64,000 bases of DNA from assembly GCA_000711775.1 (NCBI GenBank), contig ARYC01002630.1, positions 1-64,000 of the forward strand, read 5' to 3'. Source of the stretch: Oxytricha trifallax (lineage: Eukaryota; Ciliophora; Spirotrichea; Sporadotrichida; Oxytrichidae). The first letter of the stretch is position 1, and every line of letters starts with the position of its first letter. Positions 56,800-64,000 of the stretch are shown piece by piece. The notes under the pieces were generated by a model that was not told the DNA's origin, searched no databases, and was given only the letters and a program-made list of their open reading frames with translations. The position numbers and the translations under genes were made by a program.

Positions 56800-58325
56800 T
56801 TTGGGGTAGTGATCCTAAAGGGAAGTTAAATTTCTATTCACGAATACTGTAAATATTAAAATAAGTAATTAAATATGCTTCCAATGCCCATTCAAGCAAT
56901 ATATAATACACATTTCATATTTTCTTTTAACAGAAACATCATAAAAATAAATAATTTATAGTAATTATAACTAATATCAACATTATACTTTACCCTAAAA
57001 AAAACATTATCTTGCTTGACTAAGTTAATACGGTTTTATATATATAAAATAAACTCACCATTTAATTGTAATGGGGACTAGAATCAAATATTTAAAAAAT
57101 ACTTGAAGTATCATAAATAAATATAATTATAGATATTAATCAATTTCATTAAAAACATTATTTTCTTATATTTTATTGTATAAAGTATATACTATTTTAA
57201 ATAGTAATATATATATTTAGGAAGGCAATAAAGACTTGTTTGATGTTGAATTTTTATAACTTTGATATTTGTATAATTTAGAGATTATCTGAGAAATTTA
57301 AATCTGCTCTTTATAACTACCAGCCTAAATTTTTAATTTATCTGATTTATATTATACAGCAGGACTATCTGATTTTAAAAAAATAATAATTATTTGAAAG
57401 TTTGCCTAAAACTAAATATTAGAATATATAAATGCTTTTGATAAATTAAATAAAAATTAATTAAGTGAATTTAGAGTGTTAGATAAAATGAATTTTAATT
57501 GTATTGATGCCTCTAAAAAAATAAATCATTTTATAATTTTATTTGATAAAATTAGTCTAATGGTAATTTTTATAATGTATTTTTTATTTTTGAAAAATAA
57601 AATCTATAGTTTCAATAAAAAATTAAAATATTACCCTATAAAAAAATTAAAAACTCTACCTTGACAATAATTATATTTGAACAAAAAATAAATTGATTTC
57701 TTAAAGAGACTTAGCAATACAATTAAAAATTTATCTGACTTAGTACTCTAAATAATTATTTATTTATCAAAGAGATTTAAATCCTCTAATATATTTAATT
57801 TCTTTTGGTATACAAATTCATAGAATTTACAATAAAATATAAAATAATATAAATCAGTTTTTTTTAATGTAAAATATTATATTTGATGCTCTGTCATTGT
57901 TATAGGTTACAATATCATTTTTAGATCATCATGTTTAATCAATAAAAAACTCCAACTTATATATTTTTATAAATCTTAATTAGGGTATTTTTTGGTGGTA
58001 ATTAATTCATAAAATTATTTTAAAATTTTAAAAATCTGTAAATTTTTTCATCTTAAATTTTATTACTTTCTCTAAATATTATTATCATGTTTGAATAAGT
58101 TACAATATTTTTATTATAAATAAATTCGATACTATTATAATCAATTTAAATCGTATGGTATAGTATTGTATTTTACTTTTCTCATTTAAAATAGGTATAT
58201 GATTTCTATAACTAATGTTGATGTATGATTTTAGCAATAAATTTTTCGGTGATAATTTTAAATATAAATATAATTGTTTTTAAATGTCTAGCTTCTTATG
58301 TCAAGTATTTATTATAAAATATTAA
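56800..58325. other. AT-rich spacer
   Basis: No coding block was recognised. The frame at 57476-57664 has IES-like composition and was rejected. Confidence 0.45.
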
Positions 58326-58334
58326 TAAAATATG

Positions 58335-58515
58335 ACTCCATTTAATTCCTTATCAGTAGCAAGAATATACTGATTGGTCTCAGAAAGATTGACTCTAACA
58401 GGAGTTATATCTAATATTTCTGAGTTAAATTTGACTGAAGAGACAGTTGAATATAGTAATGGATCAGACTGTGACTCTTATTTAAGACTGCACTTTTAGA
58501 TCTCAAAGTCGGAGC
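58335..58515 (-). CDS. Coding block, beta-propeller-like, probably 5' part of the channel gene
   Basis: Minus strand: SDFEIQKCSLKQESQSDPL, LYSTVSSVKFNSEILDITP and VRVNLSETNQYILATDKELN. The ITPVRVNLSETNQYILATDKEL string resembles a WD-type blade (a V-N-x-S-x-x-x-x-Y-I-L-A-T-x-D pattern). It is open with TAA/TAG as Gln. It is on the same strand and upstream of the channel blocks. Confidence 0.6.
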
Positions 58516-58624
58516 CATTTTAAAGTAAAATATAAATAATAAATTTATTTATACATTAAAAGATATTCTGCTACACTAAGGTAAGGGGAATAGAAATTTC
58601 ACACTGAAATAAAGATTTTACATT

Positions 58625-58811
58625 CCTAAAAGAATCTTGCCTTCATTTTTCTTATGTAATATGAAAAATAATTTTGCGAACTCTGTATCACATCATATTT
58701 GAGCTTTTGAGTTAAAGCATCTTGATCACTGTGATATGCAGATTAGTGAGAAGTAGATATTTTTATAAGTATTTTTTCTTCTTTTCTTTAACTCAACTCT
58801 TTCATATGCAT
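58625..58811 (-). CDS. Coding block, possible gene start
   Basis: Minus strand from an ATG at 58811: MHMKELSQRKEEK, then STSHQSAYHSDQDALTQKLK and YDVIQSSQNYFSYYIRKMK. Composition between 58640 and 58770 is protein-like. The start is uncertain and the ATG could be chance. Confidence 0.35.
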
Positions 58812-58974
58812 TAATTTCAAAGCTCCGAATAATATATAAACATTTTATAAACATTGATATGTTAAATCTAATTTTAGGTTACAAATTAACTATATTCCAT
58901 TAATTAAAAAATTAAAATATTGATCGCATATAAACTTCCAGCAAAATTCTTTATTAATTTTAGAAATGGATTTT

Positions 58975-59037
58975 GATCCACTATTTCGTCCAATATTATT
59001 TGCTTTAAGCTGTGTATGAATCAGGCCTTCGAGCCAT
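58975..59037 (-). CDS. Short coding block, possible first MDS
   Basis: Minus strand from ATG 59037 in context TTTAAATGG: MARRPDSYTAQSKQYWTKQW. It is short but GC-richer than its flanks. It may be the 5' end of the gene running leftward. The string AAATGGCTC also occurs at about 58508 in the next block, which could be chance or a pointer. Confidence 0.3.
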
Positions 59038-59039
59038 TT

Positions 59040-60370
59040 AAAACATAAATCCATAAAAATATATGTAGTTCGAATATTTATAAATGATTAAATTCTTTAA
59101 AATATTTTTATGTAGTTTACTTTATTTAATAAATCAAGTAAGTCATATCTATTATAAATATCATATTTTTTTCTACTTAAAAGTTAATATTATTAAATCA
59201 TAAAGTTATTCAAATATAAATATCTTTTAATTTTAATTTTTTTTGTTATGTATAAAAGAGTATAAATAAATAAAATATTTCAAAATATTTTGGAAATACT
59301 TTCTTATTGACTCTCCTCTATCTTGTAATAATAAAGAACAAATAATAGAATTAAGTTAGTTTAATTAACAAATATGCAAAATATTTTCGTTTTTATGTTG
59401 TTGATAAAACAGTTACTAGCCCTTATGAAACTGGCAGGTTACTTTGCCAAATAAATTAATTTCATCTTTGAAACGTAAAACACTTTTTAAACTTGATCTA
59501 AATAAATTGAAAAGTTATACCAAATGAAGGGTCTTAAAAATTTCATAAATTATATTAAGTTTTCTTGATATTCAATGATTTTTATATTTAATTATATTAT
59601 AACAATAAATTTTACATAATTTTTAATTGATTCCCCTCTTTTATACTTATAAATTATCCAGCATTTACTAAAAATAAAGTATCAATGATTAAATAAATAA
59701 ATTATTTAAACTTATAATCATAAAAATAAACTATTTTAGAGATATTTTATATCAATCATTAAGCTTTTCAAACAATTATCACAATAAAAAAATATTTTAC
59801 TTTAAAAACTTCCAAAAACGTTTTTATAGCTTAATGCATTATAATAATTTATTTAGTTAGTATATATTAAGCAAATATATTATATATATCTGCTATATTT
59901 TTGACTCTTTAATATTAATACTAAAAAGTTTTTCCAATATAAAAACTATAGTGCAAGTTAAATTAGTTAATGATTATAGGATTAATAATTGCTGCTTATA
60001 TGCAAATTCATATTGATCATTGACAAATAGCGAGTTCTTAATCTATCGAAGTTTATAATACCCTGATTTAATACCCTATAATTTTTAATATATTATTATA
60101 AATTATATTTATGGCATGGCTTTCAGTAATTTTATTTATTATATAGAATTATAATATTTATTTATTTTAGGGGTGATTTTGCATATCCTAACTATTAGTA
60201 TAAAAAATTTTCAGTTAGTCAATTATTTTGGGGGGGGGGACTTAGTTTTGATATAAATTTTTTTATAATAATCTTAAAATAGCTTATATCTTTTAAAAAT
60301 TATACAGATAAATTTTATATATTAAGATTTATAAAAATCTGAGAAAAAATTGTAATTGGATTAAATGAAT
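59040..60370. other. AT-rich spacer with a G10 run
   Basis: No gene was recognised. A run of about ten G at 60230-60239 lies 140 bp left of the kinase gene of the next element and might mark its end, but no C4A4 repeat is present. Confidence 0.4.
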
Positions 60371-60377
60371 AAATATG

Positions 60378-61903
60378 TCAATTGATAAGGTTTTTATTGA
60401 TTTTGTCACTCAACTCCTATAGAGATGGAATTGTGCTAAAATCAGACGAAAAATAATTCAAAAATATTTTTTGTTCTTTCCCTAATAAATTGTCCCTTCT
60501 TACGAATGTTGCTAATTCAAGTATGTCTCTACATTTTGCTGCTAACTTGGTAAATTTATCTCCCAAAATGATCTCTATCAGAATCACTATAATAGAGAAA
60601 GTATCTTGTCTAATGTCACCATTATGAATCTCATCCAAGTCGAAAGGATGCTAATAAATGCTTATTGGCATTTTTGAAGCTAGGCACTATTATCATATAA
60701 AGGAACAATAACAGAAATTTGAAAGAAAAAGTTGATAATCTTTTTGATTGAAAATCCTAATGTTTTTTGGGCAAATTTATCTATGCACTAGTCCTAATTA
60801 ATGTAATTAGTGAACGCAATCAATCAGTTAAAGCAAAAACTTTAAGTTTAAAGAAATAACTTTTGAGACTCTCAACTGTTTAAGAAGTGTATATTAAAAG
60901 GACCGTTTCTTCAATTGGAAACTCTCGCTATCAGTAAATACTGCGATGTAATTGTCTTAAAAGGAAGTTTAAGAGCATGATTTCATATACCTTAAAATTT
61001 TGAATTCATTCCAAAGGTTTTAAGTTGTATTGTAATCTTTGTTTATTTAGTCGTATGTAAGTTTAATTTGATAGCCTTCAGCTAATATGAACTCATCTTC
61101 GTTTAGAATTAATTAGTTATCTTATTAAGCTAATCTCAAAATTAGTTCAATTTCATTTTTTAAGAAGGGGTGTAGCACATCTTAATTCTGAAAAGTTAAT
61201 TTTTAGCAACTACATAAGTGATTTTCTTGTGCATTTTATGTTGCTGTGTTGATAATAGTCACACTATCATCTTCTTTGTTTAATGTTGTATGATCTAAAT
61301 TAGGCAAAATGTTTTTATGTTCTTCTTAGTTAATTTATGTTGCTGTTTGATTATTGATCTTGTCAGCTACAGCATCAGGGAAGTTTCTTGCCTTTTCTAT
61401 CTAGGAAAAAATCTATAAATTATGAAACATAAATATTTTACAATTTTTGGATAACCTAATTAGATTAAGTCACTTGTATTGTGTCTTGTCAAATGTTGCA
61501 ATAAATTTTGTTTGCACTTAAAATTTAGCTATTCATTCTTTTTTGTGCAAATTAAACAGACATAGTTACCTCCAACTTTTAGTTACATAAATTTTCCACT
61601 TTCTCATTTATGTACGTGTAAGTGTCTTTTAAGTTCCATTTAAGTATAGACTTAAGAACATAAATGACAATGAGCTAATTTTTTAGGTTTTTTGTTTTAG
61701 TTTTTAGCTCTAGATGATCTTCTTGACTACCATTTCTCATACATAATTTTATACTCATGCGACCCTGAGAAGACATAATTAATTTAAGGCAAGCTAATTA
61801 GTTATGTATGAGGCTCTGAAGTTTTTGATTTATTTATGTCGCTAGAAATTTCATCTGAACTATAGTGCGAATCAGAAGAAAGCGAAGAAGTTTCAACACT
61901 CAT
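60378..61903 (-). CDS. TBE-like zinc-finger / kinase gene
   Basis: From ATG 61903-61901 (MSVETSSLSSDSHYSSDEIS) the frame is open through a basic linker to a C2H2 finger CHLCSQVYTQMELKRHLHVH. A TGA interrupts directly after (near 61610), and a second finger NYVCLICTKKNEQLNFK with its HLTRH pair follows in another phase. Kinase-like sequence occupies 61200-60420, with a readable C-lobe (FDLDEIHNGDIRQDTFSII, then a basic helix), and ends at TGA 60380-60378. The total of about 508 codons fits the 57-kDa class. A small number of frameshifts is likely, so it may be a recent pseudogene. Confidence 0.6.
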
Positions 61904-62612
61904 TAAACAATTAATTATTAAATACCAGTATATATTTAATATATTCAAACCCCAAATAAATTGTGGACATAAATATTTTTACTAAATACATAAATAAGTA
62001 CTAAACACATAAATAAATTTTTGCCGAGATTACTAAGACATAATTGGGAGACTCCTGAAAATGAGCTTGGATGAAATTAAAGATTTGCTGGGAGATTCCT
62101 GGAACATAATTGGGAGATTCCTCTGAAAGCTATTTATGTAAGCTATTTCTCATTTTTAAAAGTCAAACAAATATGACAAATTAGACAAAACTTGATTGGG
62201 GTTATATGATATATCAAATTTTAAGGCTCAAATAAAAACTAAAATAGAATTTCCCTGAAGAGTCAAGTTATGTTTTCATGAAGTTATATTTATTTTTGTA
62301 TGAAGAAAATAATTAGCCAATAAAATTTAATAGAGCAAGTAAACAAAATAATATGAACCAATAGAAACATAAATTTTATTTTTATGTTGCTTTATTATTA
62401 AATAGTAAGACATAAATATTATTTTTAAAGGACATGAACTAAAATCTCGATAACAATTCTCTAAGCCTTAAGAACATAAATTTTAGAACTCTCGAGGGGA
62501 GTCTGAATACCAAATTAGATTGGTACAATCACCTCAAATATTCATGTAAGCTTAATTTTATTTTATGTTATAGTGGGCTATCATTTGCCTGCATTTAAAA
62601 AGACAAGCATGA

Positions 62613-63204
62613 AGTTTATAAAAGATGTACTTTCATCTTAGAAAGAGTTGCTAAAATCAGCTGACGTTATTTATGTTAACGTACTTAATTACCCTAGAGC
62701 TCAGTGTCAGCAACATAATCAATTATGTCAAAGACGATAATGTCCTCATGAGATACTTAGGTATTTATGATGGAATCACTGATCTTCCAGATAAATACTT
62801 TTTCTTTGGGGTGCTTTGGACAATAAAGAATGACTGGCTAACATAAATAATTAGAGAATAGCAATAGGCCATAAATTATATTGCTGATGAAGAAATGAAG
62901 AGGGAGTCAATTCTAATTAGCGAATAGTTTCTCTAAGAAATTTAATCAGTACCTCATTTCTCAAGTAAGCCTAAATAATTGTTTATGTCTTTATAGAAAA
63001 AAAGGAGAAAGCTTTGTCAATGCTGAAATCTAAGTTAATGGGAAGGAAACAGCAGAAAAAAAGAAAAAGGTTTGAAATATCTACAACTATTGAGGGTGAA
63101 GAACAAAATTTTATAAAGCACACCTAAAAATTTAAGTCAACCTAAGAAGAAAATATGATGATGAGAAGTCCTCCAGCAAAACGGATGTATTTTAACTAAT
63201 GACT
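62613..63204 (+). pseudogene. TBE-like 22-kDa gene, two frameshifts
   Basis: The start is taken at ATG 62613 (MKFIKDVLSS). One extra base near 62695 in the PELSVSN block shifts the frame. The body reads INYVKDDNVLMRYLGIYDGI, DKYFFFGVLWTIKNDWLTQI and REQQQAINYIADEEMKRES, with TAA/TAG frequent as Gln. The FFFGVLWTIK block aligns with FFGILATIK of the 10-kb copy. A second shift occurs in the A run at 62996-63004. The C-terminus is basic (KSKLMGRKQQKKRKRFE), nuclear-signal-like, ending in PPAKRMYFN and TGA 63202-63204. Confidence 0.6.
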
Positions 63205-63374
63205 TAAGCTATTTATGTTATCTATTTTAATTATGTATTAACAATTTTTAATAAAGTTAATATTCAAACACTTTGTGTTAACAAATCAAGACAGTGTCTT
63301 TCACTGTTCATACAATCATTTTGTTTAATTGATATAATTGATTATGTTACTTCTTATAAATTCTTCATGTTGCT

Positions 63375-64000
63375 TAGTTTAAACTATTAATTGATAAGAG
63401 ACTTCCTGTATTCTTTCTTCACCCTGGAAAACAAATTCTCAATACAATTAAATTTCGAGGAATATGGAGCGTTGAATAATAACTTCCACCCCTTATTGTC
63501 AACTGCCTCGAACTATTTTGAATGATGAGCTCTCAAATTGTCAAGAAAAATAGTTAGCTGTTTATCTTTGTAATTAGGCTCGAGATCTTCTAATACCAAA
63601 ATAAGGTCTTGAATTTTAATTGATTTTTTTACAATTCGAAATGTTTCAAGTCCATTCTTTGAACTTATTATTACCAAAGCTGCTAAAGTATCTAAAGTTA
63701 ATCCCTATTTTGTCAAAACTAAGTTTTAACTTTTTGGCGCCCACGCTTTCCAAGAAGTTGAATGAGCCTTAAGTATTGTTTCATCCAAGTATACAATGTT
63801 TTGATTTTGATTTTTTATTTCCCAAAGTTTAGTGTTTACCCTTTGCAAATCTATTTTAATTTGATTCAATTTGTGGTCTGTTAAGTTATAATCACTTTAA
63901 CATATTTTATACTTAATGCCATTCTTTATATATAAGTCTCTGAGTGCAGTGATTGAGATTTTAATTTCTGGAAATCTACGATGAAATACTATAGCTCACT
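63375..64000 (-). CDS. TBE-like DDE transposase (partial, 5' part outside window)
   Basis: Minus strand; the gene starts beyond the right edge. Visible blocks are VYLDETILKAHSTSW (first acidic residue, near 63790), LTIFLDNLRAHHSKQFE (second Asp, near 63550) and LFNAPYSSKFNCIENLFSRV (third acidic residue, near 63455). These fit the IS630/Tc1/mariner DDE fold, and the YSSKFNCIEN block parallels YSPQFNGIEF of the 10-kb TBE. The 3' end lies near 63375. The frame appears mostly open where it was checked. Confidence 0.65.

Larger units (their letters stand above)
60378..64000. mobile_element. Diverged TBE-like transposon, runs off the right edge
   Basis: Gene content and order match a TBE: zinc-finger/kinase gene on minus (60378-61903), 22-kDa-like gene on plus (62613-63204) and DDE transposase on minus (from about 63375 to the edge). 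Proteins are far more diverged from the three other copies than those are from each other, so this is a separate lineage. No C4A4 terminal repeat is seen on the left within 500 bp. The octamer ATTTATGT or its complement is strikingly frequent, with about twenty close matches between 61.2 and 63.3 kb. Confidence 0.75.

Noticed and set aside
57476..57664. 62-residue ORF
   Set aside because: Same AT-driven composition; no support.

Overview
This window reads as germline (micronuclear) DNA of a spirotrich ciliate close to Oxytricha or Stylonychia. Three things support this. (1) Long reading frames stay open only if TAA and TAG are read as Gln and TGA is the only stop. (2) Several mobile elements end in C4A4 telomere-like repeats with 3-bp ANT target duplications, which is the hallmark of Oxytricha TBE (telomere-bearing element) transposons. 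(3) Recognisable protein-coding sequence is cut into short blocks (MDSs, macronucleus-destined segments) separated by very AT-rich spacers (IESs). At some block edges, short direct repeats (pointers) restore one reading frame when a copy and the spacer are removed. Prokaryote-style features such as operons, ribosome binding sites and terminators do not apply. No tRNA, rRNA or CRISPR array was seen.

Region 1 to about 31 kb is mostly mobile DNA. It holds a truncated TBE at 1-1547, a decayed TBE from 3848 to about 9010 that is split by a 1.5-kb foldback insertion, a full TBE at 10055-14114, a full TBE at 18546-22644, a solo TBE end near 15110-15215 and a shrunken TBE at 29897-31138. Between them lie an 8-bp-TSD MITE, a 1.5-kb element with GGGAGGC-rich ends, and a run of near-perfect palindromes at 15561-16142, 23643-24314, 24729-25223, 25694-26502 and 27740-28365. 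The full TBEs carry the three expected genes: a DDE transposase (42 kDa class), a 22-kDa protein and a 57-kDa C2H2 zinc-finger/kinase protein. Only the 57-kDa gene of the 10-14 kb copy looks intact.

Region 32 to 41.5 kb holds minus-strand coding blocks at about 41.4-40.8, 37.2-37.05 and 36.4-35.88 kb, the last ending in TGA. They may form one unidentified gene. Region 43.2 to 59 kb holds a minus-strand gene in at least a dozen blocks. Its 3' half encodes a TRP/polycystin-like cation channel (S1 to S6, then a coiled-coil tail). Blocks between 50 and 56.8 kb may be its 5' part or may belong to other genes.

The most unusual pattern is one family of TA-flanked foldback elements, called F1 here. 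It exists as compact copies of about 410 bp (39.1, 53.8 and 55.3 kb) and as large copies of 0.8-1.5 kb (32.6, 35.6 and 49.7 kb). The loop of each large copy is coding sequence, so MDSs sit inside a long inverted repeat. From about 60.4 kb to the right edge lies a diverged TBE-like element with zinc-finger/kinase, 22-kDa-like and transposase genes but no visible telomeric end.

All reading was done by eye. Block edges are approximate unless a pointer is given, and gene assignments rest on motif recognition without database searches.
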